Positions 1 to 8,880 of a stretch of 64,000 bases of DNA are shown piece after piece. Location: assembly GCA_030428705.1 (NCBI GenBank), contig JAUIDI010000004.1:186001-250000 (forward strand). Direction: 5' to 3'. Positions within the stretch are counted from its first letter, which is position 1. Each line of letters starts with the position of its first letter. This DNA is from Bacteroidia bacterium. Its GTDB lineage: Bacteria; Bacteroidota; Bacteroidia; Flavobacteriales; Flavobacteriaceae. The notes below the pieces were generated by a model, which saw nothing but the letters and a program-made list of their open reading frames with translations, had not been told where the DNA came from and made no database searches. The position numbers and the translations under genes are program-made.

Positions 1-29
1 ATACATTTTTATATCTAAAAACAAATATT

Positions 30-37
30 TAGTTTTG
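30..37 (+). promoter_or_regulatory. Candidate -7 box of the first TonB receptor gene
   Basis: TAGTTTTG fits the Bacteroidota -7 consensus TAnnTTTG exactly and ends 15 nt before the ATG at 53. I see no good -33 TTG at the usual distance, and only 29 bases precede it in the window, so this is a weak inference. Confidence 0.35.
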
Positions 38-52
38 TCTAAAAATTAATTT

Positions 53-2347
53 ATGTTAATCTTAAAGAAAAGGTCCTTGGCAATATCCTGTTCGTTCTTC
101 GGTATTGCGATACTGTTTATGGGGTCTTTTCGCCTACATGCCCAGGAGGCCCGACTTAACGGAAACATTTTGGAAGACGGTAATCCCGTACCCTACGCCA
201 ACCTATTTTTAGAGGGCACCACGTTAGGTGCGGCAACCGACGAAAACGGCAATTTCTTATTGGATGGAATTCCGGTTGGAACATACACCTTAAAAGCAAC
301 TGTGCTCGGATACCGTCCTTATGCCAAAAAAATTACCCTGGTTTCCGGTGAGACGAAGACGATTCACATAAACTTGGAAGCGGCTTCGGAGCAGTTGGAA
401 GAAACCGTAGTTACCGGAACCCTAAAAGCGGTACGACATTCCGAAAGCCCAGTACCGGTAGAAGTGTACAGCCCTACCTTCCTTAAAAAAAATCCTACTC
501 CGAATATTTTTGAGGCTCTGCAAAACGTAAACGGGGTACGGCCCCAGATCAATTGCAATGTTTGTAATACGGGCGACATTCACATCAACGGGTTGGAGGG
601 TCCCTACACTCTGGTTTTAATCGATGGTATGCCCATCGTCAGTGGATTGGGCACAGTATATGGACTATCCGGAATTCCCAACTCGCTCATAGAACAAATA
701 GAAATCGTGAAGGGACCGGCCTCAAGCCTTTACGGAAGCGAAGCGGTAGGCGGCCTGATCAATATCATTACTAAAAGTACCTCGGAAGCCCCGGATTTCT
801 TTGCCGATGGTTTCGCGACCGGTTGGGGCGAATACAATCTTGACGTGGGCGCCAAAATAAATCTGGGAAAAAAAACCGATTTGTTATTGGGCGTAAACTA
901 TTTCAATTACGATACGCCGATAGATAACAATGGCGACAATTTTACCGATCTTACCCTTCAAGATCGAATTTCGATTTTTCAAAAATGGAATTTTAAACGC
1001 AAAAACAGTCGTATCCTTTCCCTTGCCGGACGCTTTTTTTATGAAGACCGCTGGGGCGGCGAAATGCAATGGACTCGCGAATTTCGAGGTGGCGATGAAA
1101 TTTACGGGGAAAGCATCTACACCAGAAGATGGGAGGTTTTAGGGAAATACCAACTTCCTATCAACGAAAAAATACTGTTTTCTTTCTCCTATAACGACCA
1201 TAACCAGAATTCGGTCTATGGTGATACCCCCTATTTGGCCGACCAACGAATCGGTTTTGGGCAATTGACCTGGGACAAAAAACTGGGTGGCCATGATCTT
1301 TTGTTCGGCTTGGGCTTGCGCTATAATTATTATGACGATAACACGACCGCAACGGTTTTGGCCGATGAAGTAATCATACCGAGCGTATTTGCACAAGATG
1401 AGATCAGCTTGGCCAAAAGGCATTCCCTTTTACTCGGCATGCGGTACGATTACGATAAAAGGCATGGTTCGATAGTCACCCCAAGATCCGCATACCGATG
1501 GAAAATGACCGATAACGATATTATACGTTTAAATGCCGGCACGGGTTTTCGTGTCGTCAACCTGTTCACCGAAGAGCATGCCGCACTTACCGGGGCACGC
1601 GAAGTCGTGGTTACCGAAGCATTGAAACCTGAACGATCGTTCAACCTGAACTTGAACTACCTGAAAAAAATCTATGCGGACAACGGTACTTTTGCAAGTG
1701 TGGATGCTTCCCTTTTTTATACCCGTTTCAGCAATGCCATTTTGCCCGATTATGATACCGATCCCGATTTGATTATTTATGATAATCTAGACGGAAAATC
1801 GGTTTCCCAAGGGGTAAGCGCTAATCTCGATGTCATGTTCCCATCGGGATTCAAGTTCTTGATCGGGGCCACTTTTCAAGACGTACGCCAAACCGAAAAT
1901 GGTATCTCTCAGCGCCAAATTTTGACCGAGGGCTATACCGGTACCTGGAATCTGGGGTACGATCTAAGAAGTTTGCACCTAAGTATCGATTATACCGGAA
2001 ATATTTATGGCCCCATGCGCCTACCAACCTTGGGCAAAGCTGACCCTAGGGATGAGTATTCGCCAGTTTGGAGCATCCAAAACGTTCAATTTACTTATAA
2101 AGGACTAAAAAACTTCGAGGTCTATGGCGGTATCAAGAATTTGTTGGACTGGACACCGAATAAAGGAAATCCATTTATCATAGCCCGTGCAAACGACCCT
2201 TTCGACAAGAACGTAAGCTTTGATGACAATGGCGATGTGGTCGCTACGGCCGACAACCCTTATGGATTGACTTTTGATCCATCATATGTCTACGGTCCCA
2301 ACCAAGGCATAAGAGGTTTTTTTGGAGTGCGCTATCTCTTGAACTGA
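53..2347 (+). CDS. TonB-dependent outer membrane receptor with CPD-reg domain
   Basis: A 764-residue outer membrane receptor. Residues 1-31 form a Sec signal peptide ending in HAQ. Residues about 33-115 are a carboxypeptidase-regulatory-like domain (LEGTTLGAATDENGNFLLDG). The plug follows at about 130-240, with the family landmarks LIDGMPIV and EIVKGPASSLYGSEAVGGLINIITK split across it, then a beta barrel to the C-terminus. The start of the plug carries two cysteines (NCNVCNTGDIHINGLEGPYT), a pattern I associate with one flavobacterial receptor subfamily of unknown substrate. It has no partner gene here: the next gene is on the other strand. Ligand cannot be told; siderophore, metal complex and vitamin are all possible. 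Family confident, substrate unknown. Confidence 0.93.
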   Translation: MLILKKRSLAISCSFFGIAILFMGSFRLHAQEARLNGNILEDGNPVPYANLFLEGTTLGAATDENGNFLLDGIPVGTYTLKATVLGYRPYAKKITLVSGETKTIHINLEAASEQLEETVVTGTLKAVRHSESPVPVEVYSPTFLKKNPTPNIFEALQNVNGVRPQINCNVCNTGDIHINGLEGPYTLVLIDGMPIVSGLGTVYGLSGIPNSLIEQIEIVKGPASSLYGSEAVGGLINIITKSTSEAPDFFADGFATGWGEYNLDVGAKINLGKKTDLLLGVNYFNYDTPIDNNGDNFTDLTLQDRISIFQKWNFKRKNSRILSLAGRFFYEDRWGGEMQWTREFRGGDEIYGESIYTRRWEVLGKYQLPINEKILFSFSYNDHNQNSVYGDTPYLADQRIGFGQLTWDKKLGGHDLLFGLGLRYNYYDDNTTATVLADEVIIPSVFAQDEISLAKRHSLLLGMRYDYDKRHGSIVTPRSAYRWKMTDNDIIRLNAGTGFRVVNLFTEEHAALTGAREVVVTEALKPERSFNLNLNYLKKIYADNGTFASVDASLFYTRFSNAILPDYDTDPDLIIYDNLDGKSVSQGVSANLDVMFPSGFKFLIGATFQDVRQTENGISQRQILTEGYTGTWNLGYDLRSLHLSIDYTGNIYGPMRLPTLGKADPRDEYSPVWSIQNVQFTYKGLKNFEVYGGIKNLLDWTPNKGNPFIIARANDPFDKNVSFDDNGDVVATADNPYGLTFDPSYVYGPNQGIRGFFGVRYLLN

Positions 2348-2414
2348 ACTAGAAACACCGAGTGAGTTTATTTTCGGGTAGGCACCGCCTGATAAAGATT
2401 CTTTCCAAAAAACA

Positions 2415-3434
2415 TTAGACCGAATTACGTCGAAAGAGCTGCAATGGCAATATCCTCTGAATCTTCTTAGCAGTCTTTACAAAGTTTGCGGCTATTTTCG
2501 CCATTTCGTTAAAATTGGTCGATATTGTTGTGATTCCACCAAAGACGATTTGCTTTGAGACATTATCATCGAATGAAAGGATCCCCAAATCCTTACCCAG
2601 TTCATATTTTTTTTCAACGCATTCCTTTAGAAAATACCAAAGCATCGAATCGTCTTTAATAAAGTACAAGGTGTCTGTGTTAAGTTTACCTGGCACATAT
2701 TGATTCATAATGGTGCCATCTATCTTATGGTCGGACAAGAACCTATTGAATGCTTTTTTAATTCCGATCGGTGAATAATCATTTTCGTTATCAAAAAATA
2801 ATACCATTTTCCCATATTTATTTATCTCGGGTAATAGTTCTATCAAACATGAATAGGTAGCTTCTTCAAATTCTTGACAAATAAATGAATAACTCGGCCC
2901 CAAAAACAAGTACCTATCGACCAATAATAGTCTATCGGGCGGTATACGTCTTAAAATTGGGGATACGGCCTTATTCTGTATAGGCGCAATAACATACATT
3001 CCGTATTTTCCGATAATATTTGAAGTTATGGTCTCGAATAGTGATATATTATCATGATGGAAAAAAACATCGATTTGATAATTATCATCCAAGGAACTTC
3101 TGAAAGTATTATAAAAATCCTCTTGAAAGCTCTGAAATGCAAAAAGGAGAAGCGCTACCCTTATCTTAATATTCGTGTCTTGGCCGACTACGTAGTACCC
3201 TTTCAGTTTAACGGACTCTATTAACCCCCTATCCTTTAATTCTTCATAGGCCCTGACAATCGTTTTTCTTGCATACCCTACTTCGAGCACCATCTTATTA
3301 ATGGATGGAAGTTTTGCCCCAATAGGAAGGGTTCCGTCCTCAATGGCCCAAAGTACGCTCTGAACCAATTGCTCATGTTTTGAAAGACTATGGTCTTCCT
3401 TTAATTTCAATACTTTATCAATAATCGATATCAT
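2415..3434 (-). CDS. GntR-family regulator with a LacI/periplasmic-binding-like sensor domain
   Basis: A 339-residue one-component transcription factor. Residues about 15-85 form a GntR-type winged helix (LPSINKMVLEVGYARKTIVR then AYEELKDRGLIES), and residues about 95-325 look like a type I periplasmic-binding/LacI sensor fold (VALLLFAFQ, YVIAPIQN, LGILSFDDN, GITTIS), as in AraR-type regulators that sense sugars. It is transcribed divergently from the susC gene, with 253 bp between the two start codons, so control of that SusC/SusD operon is the natural inference. No transmembrane segment is visible, so it should act in the cytoplasm. The inducer is not predictable from sequence. Two CATATG-centred elements and a TGCTA palindrome lie in the shared intergenic region and are candidate operators. 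Confidence 0.88.
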   Translation of the reverse strand: MISIIDKVLKLKEDHSLSKHEQLVQSVLWAIEDGTLPIGAKLPSINKMVLEVGYARKTIVRAYEELKDRGLIESVKLKGYYVVGQDTNIKIRVALLLFAFQSFQEDFYNTFRSSLDDNYQIDVFFHHDNISLFETITSNIIGKYGMYVIAPIQNKAVSPILRRIPPDRLLLVDRYLFLGPSYSFICQEFEEATYSCLIELLPEINKYGKMVLFFDNENDYSPIGIKKAFNRFLSDHKIDGTIMNQYVPGKLNTDTLYFIKDDSMLWYFLKECVEKKYELGKDLGILSFDDNVSKQIVFGGITTISTNFNEMAKIAANFVKTAKKIQRILPLQLFRRNSV

Positions 3435-3481
3435 TGACTATTCCGTTGTCTTGTTTAGGCCCATCGTCACAATGTTCAGCC

Positions 3482-3507
3482 AACATATGTTATCAACCTG
3501 ACATATG
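3482..3507. promoter_or_regulatory. Candidate tandem operator between the GntR regulator and susC
   Basis: A perfect 10-bp palindrome AACATATGTT lies at 3482-3491, and a second CATATG core within GACATATGC lies at 3500-3508. Their centres are 18 bp apart, close to two helical turns less a few bases. They are 48-75 bp upstream of the regulator start. Binding by the adjacent GntR protein is inference only. Confidence 0.3.
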
Positions 3508-3578
3508 CTCGGTCAAATTGTTAAATTATCAATTAATTGTTAATAAAAATTTTTATAATCTGCTTTTAATTCTATTTT

Positions 3579-3591
3579 TGCTATAGTAGCA
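3579..3591. promoter_or_regulatory. Inverted repeat TGCTA-TAG-TAGCA upstream of susC
   Basis: A perfect 5-bp-arm inverted repeat with a 3-bp centre, about 97 bp before the susC ATG and followed by the related string TATCATAGCAT. It sits where an operator or activator site would be expected, but short palindromes arise by chance in AT-rich DNA. Confidence 0.25.
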
Positions 3592-3687
3592 TAGTGTATC
3601 ATAGCATTAAAAAATTTACGACATAATATTACGATATATTTACTATATTTAATATCTCTGATTTTCTTAACTAACAACCTAAACTAT

Positions 3688-6600
3688 ATGAAGAACCAAC
3701 CTGTTCCTAAAAAATGGCGTGTTTTTCGAAAACGTGCCCTTACGACTTTATTATTATTTTTTGGGGTGATTTTAATCTCCGCAACCTATGCCCAAAGTAC
3801 CATAACAGGTACTGTTACAGATGAAACCGGAGCACCTTTGCCCGGTGTAAGTGTGGTCGTGAAAGGCACCACCACGGGTGTGTCAACCGATTTCGATGGA
3901 CTATATTCAATTTCGGTCGATGATTCGAACGGCGTTCTTGTATTTTCCTACATTGGATATTTGACCCAAGAATTGCCTATAGGAGGAAACAGTACCTTAG
4001 ATGTGCAAATGCAAGAAGATGTTCAAAACCTTGACGAAGTCGTCGTCGTTGGATATGGTACTCAAAAGAAAGCTACTTTATCAGGCTCGGTTGCTTCGGT
4101 CGATGGCGAGGACCTCGAAAAATCATCATCCCCGAACCTCGGAGCCGCTCTTGCGGGTAAAGTGCCTGGATTGTTTATCGATACGGGGCAGGCCATTCCT
4201 GGTGCGGATACCCCGGCAATTAGGGTACGTGGTACCAATACATTTAACAATTCGGGAGCCTTGGTCGTTATCGACGGTATTCCTGCCCGTGAAGGTGGTA
4301 TTGCCCGTATCAACCCAGCGGATATCGAAAGTATCTCGGTCTTGAAAGATGCATCCGCAGCGATTTATGGTGCGCGTGCCGCCAACGGGGTAATCTTGGT
4401 AACAACCAAACGTGGTAAGGTCGGTGTACCTACCATAAAATTTACATCCACTTACGGGCTACAAAATTTTACCTCCAAACCCGATATGTTAACTGGAGCT
4501 GAATATATGGATTTGGTAAACATCTTGAACGTATATAAACTGCCCGTTGGGGAATGGGATTCGGCGCATGCCGGCAGAGGTGCCCCTTATACCCGTACGG
4601 ATAATGGCGAAGTGGTCAACCCTACCTTTACCAATGAGCGAATCGCCAACACGGCTGCAGGTAATGACCCGTGGTTATATCCCGATACGGATTGGATGGA
4701 GGCAGTTACCACAAAAAGTGCTCCTATTTCTCGTCAGAATATTCAAGTCTCCGGCGGTACCGAAAACGTACGTTATTTAGCGTCTTTGGGCTATTTAAAA
4801 CAAGCGATAAACTTTAAGAATGCCCCAAAGGGATATCAACAATATGATTTAAGGGTAAACCTTGATGCTACGATCAGTCAATCGTTGAGTCTTGATGTAG
4901 GACTTTATAGCAGACAGGAAGATAACTATAGGGCTACGAGGGATGCCAATGGCATTTTTGATGATTTGGTTCGCCAATACCCTTGGTTCCCTGCGTATTG
5001 GCCGACTGGTGAGTTTGGTCCCGATATCGAAAACGGAAACAACCCGGCCATCAGGGTAACCGATGGCCCTGGTTATAGAGACACGGGTAATACCTTTGTA
5101 CAGAGCAATATCGGATTGACCTACAATATACCGGGAATCGACGGCCTTCAATTACGAGGACAAATATCATACGATAAGGCCAATTACGATTACAAGGAAT
5201 GGAACCGTCCATGGACGCTTTATACTTGGGACGGGGTCAATCGTAATTCTTCTGGCCTTACTGCCGCACAAAGGGGGCCAGGTGATCCAAGTCTACGTCA
5301 AGAACATACCACAAAGACAGATATTACTGCCATGCTAAATGCTTCGTATGAAAAAGAATTCGGTGACCACTACCTGAAAGTATTAGGTGGGGTAACACGT
5401 GAATCGACAGAGCAACAATTCTTCGGTGCCTTTAAACGGTTTTTCTTATCCAGTGAATTGGCCCAATTAGATCTCGGAGGTACCGCTGGCCAAAATAGTT
5501 ATGGAAATGGTTATGAAGAAGAGCGTTTGAACTACTATGGCCGTTTGAACTATACTTTTAAGAATAAGTATTTGTTGGAGTTCTTGTTCCGTTATGATGG
5601 TTCGTATCTTTTTCCGAAAGAAAATCGCTTTGGGTTCTTCCCCGGGGCTTCGGCCGGTTGGGTATTGAGCGAAGAACCTTTCTTTCAAAAAGCCCTACCT
5701 TTTATAAACTATTTCAAACTTCGGGGATCATATGGGCAATTAGGTAACGATAACGTTCAACGTTTTCAATATCTTAACTCTTATGAACTTTCCCAAACTG
5801 GTTTGGAAACAGTGGTGACCACGGCATACGAAAGTAATGTAGCCAACCCCAATATTACCTGGGAAACCGCCATCTCACAAAATATCGGATTTGACCTTAG
5901 AACCTTGGACAACAAGTTGAGCATAGGTTTCGACCTTTACAAAAATTCTAGGGAAGATATCTTGACCGTACCTTTGAAAACGTTACCGGAATATAGTGGT
6001 ATCAGTGCCCCTGCGGTAAATATCGGTGAATTTGAGAATAAGGGTTATGAAATATCTTTGGGTCTAAATGGAGGCAACGAAAACTTCAATTACAGTTTCT
6101 CCTTTAGTTTTAGTGACTCCAACAACAAACTGGTGTTCTTTGATGAACCAGCCCTTGAGGATCGACCATGGCAACGCCAGACCGGAGGTGAAATTGGTCG
6201 CCCTTTACTGTACCGTTTTGATGGCGTATTTAGGAGCCAAGCCGAAATCGATGCCGAAACCTTGGATTATAGTGGGGTAACCCCGCAACTAAAACCAGGT
6301 GATGCAAGAGTAGTCGATATTAGCGGTGATGGGGTTATCGGTCCTGAGGATAAAATAAGGACTGGGGGCAGTGCCTTTGCCGATACACAATATGGCTTTA
6401 ACACCTCCTTAGGTTACAAAAACATTGATTTTAGCATGTACTGGGCTGGTGCCGCCGGAGGTTATAGCAACTATGAGTGGAGCTTTATGTCAGGAACTTT
6501 GGCTAACGTACAGCGTGACGTTCGCGATAGGGCATGGTCTTTGGATAATCCAAATGCCCCCCTACCGCGTCTGGCAGATCGTGGCGACCAATGGTATTCC

Positions 6601-6918
6601 GGTCAAACTGATGGGTATCTACTTAAGCGCAACTATGCACGACTTAAGAATTTGGAATTGGGTTACACCTTTGATACCGGCATTATTGAACAAATTGGGG
6701 CTGACAACCTACGCCTTTCAATATCGGGTACCAACTTGATAACCATTACTGAATTTCCTTTCGATCCTGAAGTTTTGCAAATCAGTAATTCGGATTTATC
6801 GAACAACGGGGTCGGTCAAGATGACTCGACCCAAGGTATCAGTGGTTCACGTACTGCCAATGGGGGAATCTACCCCATGCTAAAAACGATTAATATGGGA
6901 TTGCAAATAACTTTTTAA
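3688..6918 (+). CDS. SusC/RagA-family TonB-linked outer membrane transporter
   Basis: A 1076-residue SusC-type transporter. Residues 1-36 are a signal peptide (ATYAQ), 37-115 a carboxypeptidase-regulatory-like domain (DETGAPLPGVSVVVKGTTTG), and about 120-240 the plug with the SusC signature LDEVVVVGYGTQKK and IRVRGTNTFNNSGALVVIDG. The rest is a 22-strand-type barrel ending in a terminal phenylalanine (LQITF). SusC proteins import oligomers (glycans or peptides) bound by their SusD lid using TonB energy. The susD gene starts 11 bp downstream. No glycoside hydrolase, sulfatase or peptidase follows, so the substrate class is open. The divergent GntR regulator probably controls the operon. Confidence 0.96.
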   Translation: MKNQPVPKKWRVFRKRALTTLLLFFGVILISATYAQSTITGTVTDETGAPLPGVSVVVKGTTTGVSTDFDGLYSISVDDSNGVLVFSYIGYLTQELPIGGNSTLDVQMQEDVQNLDEVVVVGYGTQKKATLSGSVASVDGEDLEKSSSPNLGAALAGKVPGLFIDTGQAIPGADTPAIRVRGTNTFNNSGALVVIDGIPAREGGIARINPADIESISVLKDASAAIYGARAANGVILVTTKRGKVGVPTIKFTSTYGLQNFTSKPDMLTGAEYMDLVNILNVYKLPVGEWDSAHAGRGAPYTRTDNGEVVNPTFTNERIANTAAGNDPWLYPDTDWMEAVTTKSAPISRQNIQVSGGTENVRYLASLGYLKQAINFKNAPKGYQQYDLRVNLDATISQSLSLDVGLYSRQEDNYRATRDANGIFDDLVRQYPWFPAYWPTGEFGPDIENGNNPAIRVTDGPGYRDTGNTFVQSNIGLTYNIPGIDGLQLRGQISYDKANYDYKEWNRPWTLYTWDGVNRNSSGLTAAQRGPGDPSLRQEHTTKTDITAMLNASYEKEFGDHYLKVLGGVTRESTEQQFFGAFKRFFLSSELAQLDLGGTAGQNSYGNGYEEERLNYYGRLNYTFKNKYLLEFLFRYDGSYLFPKENRFGFFPGASAGWVLSEEPFFQKALPFINYFKLRGSYGQLGNDNVQRFQYLNSYELSQTGLETVVTTAYESNVANPNITWETAISQNIGFDLRTLDNKLSIGFDLYKNSREDILTVPLKTLPEYSGISAPAVNIGEFENKGYEISLGLNGGNENFNYSFSFSFSDSNNKLVFFDEPALEDRPWQRQTGGEIGRPLLYRFDGVFRSQAEIDAETLDYSGVTPQLKPGDARVVDISGDGVIGPEDKIRTGGSAFADTQYGFNTSLGYKNIDFSMYWAGAAGGYSNYEWSFMSGTLANVQRDVRDRAWSLDNPNAPLPRLADRGDQWYSGQTDGYLLKRNYARLKNLELGYTFDTGIIEQIGADNLRLSISGTNLITITEFPFDPEVLQISNSDLSNNGVGQDDSTQGISGSRTANGGIYPMLKTINMGLQITF

Positions 6919-6929
6919 ATTGTAATGAA

Positions 6930-8798
6930 ATGGAAAAGAAACTAATAAAGTTTACAGTTCTAACGGTGTTTACACTGTTAATTACCGGCTGCTCCGAAGA
7001 TGTTTTGGAAACACAGCCGTTGAGCCAAGCCTCGGAGCCTTCTGTATGGTCTGATCCAACACTTGCCCAGGCGGCCGTTCTTGATTTGTACCAGGGAACC
7101 TGGGCCGGGACTTTAAGTAGGGAAGAAACTACCGATGCCTTTACGGATCAAGCGGTATTTACCCATCCGGGGCGTGGTGTTGACGGTTATACGGAGGGAA
7201 AGATGAACCCCGCAGGAAACTATATGGTCATGTGGTGGATGGACTGGCCTAGTTTATATCCTTTTATCCGTTCCGCGAATGTTGCTATTAAACGGTTGAC
7301 CGAAAATGAGGCCGGTTTTGATCAGGCCTTGGTCAATCAACTATTGGGAGAAGCTTATTTTATGCGGGCACACTTTTATACGCAGTTAATGCGGCAATAT
7401 GGTGGTGTACCGCTATTGACCGAGCCTTTGGAATTGGATGCCGAAGCCAACAACCCCCGTGGTACTTTTGAAGAAACGGTAAACTTGATCCTTTCCGATT
7501 TAGATCAAGCCGAAGTACTCTTGGCCGATGCCCCTGCAAGTAAAGCCCGTGCCCATAGAATTACCGTTTTAGCACAAAGATCGCGTGTATTGACCCATGC
7601 GGCCAGTGACCTGTACGAACCTTCAAAAGCCTCCTCGGTCCCTTCTATTGCTTCCTATAGTAATCCTGAATTGATCGGGTATACAAGTGGTTCGCAAACT
7701 TCGAGGTGGGAAGCTGCAAAAGCTGCTTCTAAGGCGTTATTGGATGCCACAACTGGATATAAATTGGATTATTCCGCTCCGGCCTCCCAAGAAGAAGCCA
7801 TGCAGAATTATGACGATATTTGGCTTCAGGGCGATCAAAATCCAGATTTTATCTGGGGCCGATTGGTAGAGGAATTCGGTTTTGGATCCCGCACCTATGC
7901 TGGTGGTGATGAATGGTCTCAAGGCCCCGGCATGGTGGCTTTATATCATGGCCCTAATGGATATCATGAGTGGGCGGGCACAACCCCTACCGAAGCTTTG
8001 GTCTCAAAATATACCTTTGCCGACGGTACCGAATTCGATTGGGATAATCCAGTACATGCGGCCGCACCCTATGATAATCGTGAGGCGCGTTTTTATTCCA
8101 CTTTTCTCTATGATGGGGCTCCGTGGAAACCACGTACGGACGATGTAGTCAAGTTCGATAATTTCAACGAAATACAAACGGGCTACTACACCCTTTCCGA
8201 CGGTACCATTATCAATGGTGTCGATACACGGCAAGGCCCTATCGAGGACTGGAACGGCTCGAGAACCGGTTATTATTTCAGAAAGTTCATGGACTACAAT
8301 CAACCAGCTTCTTGGCCCAACAACCTACAAAAGGTAGATTCCCCCTATTTACGGTATTCCGAAGTCTTGTTGAACTATGTAGAGGCCTGTATCAATACCA
8401 ACGATGAAGGTGAAGCTAAGGCATGGTTGAACCGATTGCGATATAGGAATGGCCTTCCGGCGGTTACGGCCAGTGGTTCTGAACTCTATGAAATCTATAA
8501 ACGGGAAAGGGACAAGGAACTAGTAAACGAAGATGCACGCCTGTTCGATATGAGACGTTGGCTCGAAGGGCCCTATTCACTAGACAAACAGGTTCAACAG
8601 ATTTTGATCCAGGCTACCCAAAAACCGGGCACCACGGTAGAAAACTATCGTAAGGATACTTCGACGTTTGATTATATCTATCAACCGACCGATATCGTAT
8701 TGGAAAATAGACAATGGCAAGACCATGTTTATTTCTTGCCTATCAAACAAGAAGAAATCGATAAGGATCCGTCGCTTATACAGAATCCGGGGTACTAG
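6930..8798 (+). CDS. SusD/RagB-family nutrient-binding outer membrane lipoprotein
   Basis: A 622-residue surface lipoprotein, the substrate-binding lid of the upstream SusC. The lipobox LITGC gives the acylated Cys21, followed by an acidic SED patch of the kind that exports lipoproteins to the cell surface in Bacteroidota. The N-terminal part is the helical TPR-like SusD core (LLGEAYFMRAHFYTQLMRQY), and the C-terminal RagB/SusD region holds YLRYSEVLLNYVEA, EAKAWLNRLRYRNGLP and RERDKELVNEDARLFDMRRW. Both regions are complete. The gene lies 11 bp after susC and ends just before a hairpin terminator. Ligand unknown. Confidence 0.96.
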   Translation: MEKKLIKFTVLTVFTLLITGCSEDVLETQPLSQASEPSVWSDPTLAQAAVLDLYQGTWAGTLSREETTDAFTDQAVFTHPGRGVDGYTEGKMNPAGNYMVMWWMDWPSLYPFIRSANVAIKRLTENEAGFDQALVNQLLGEAYFMRAHFYTQLMRQYGGVPLLTEPLELDAEANNPRGTFEETVNLILSDLDQAEVLLADAPASKARAHRITVLAQRSRVLTHAASDLYEPSKASSVPSIASYSNPELIGYTSGSQTSRWEAAKAASKALLDATTGYKLDYSAPASQEEAMQNYDDIWLQGDQNPDFIWGRLVEEFGFGSRTYAGGDEWSQGPGMVALYHGPNGYHEWAGTTPTEALVSKYTFADGTEFDWDNPVHAAAPYDNREARFYSTFLYDGAPWKPRTDDVVKFDNFNEIQTGYYTLSDGTIINGVDTRQGPIEDWNGSRTGYYFRKFMDYNQPASWPNNLQKVDSPYLRYSEVLLNYVEACINTNDEGEAKAWLNRLRYRNGLPAVTASGSELYEIYKRERDKELVNEDARLFDMRRWLEGPYSLDKQVQQILIQATQKPGTTVENYRKDTSTFDYIYQPTDIVLENRQWQDHVYFLPIKQEEIDKDPSLIQNPGY

Positions 8799-8824
8799 TC
8801 CTGAAGGATTTTATATGTAAATTT

Positions 8825-8862
8825 GAATAACCCTATGCTTTTGGTTTAGGGTTATTCTATTT
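8825..8862 (+). terminator. Hairpin between susD and the VCBS gene
   Basis: Perfect 11-bp arms GAATAACCCTA (8825-8835) and TAGGGTTATTC (8847-8857) with an 11-nt loop, followed by TATTTTAT. It is AT-rich, so it may be a partial terminator that lowers expression of the downstream lipoprotein gene relative to susCD rather than a full stop. Confidence 0.6.
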
Positions 8863-8880
8863 TATGATTAGATGAGTTGT

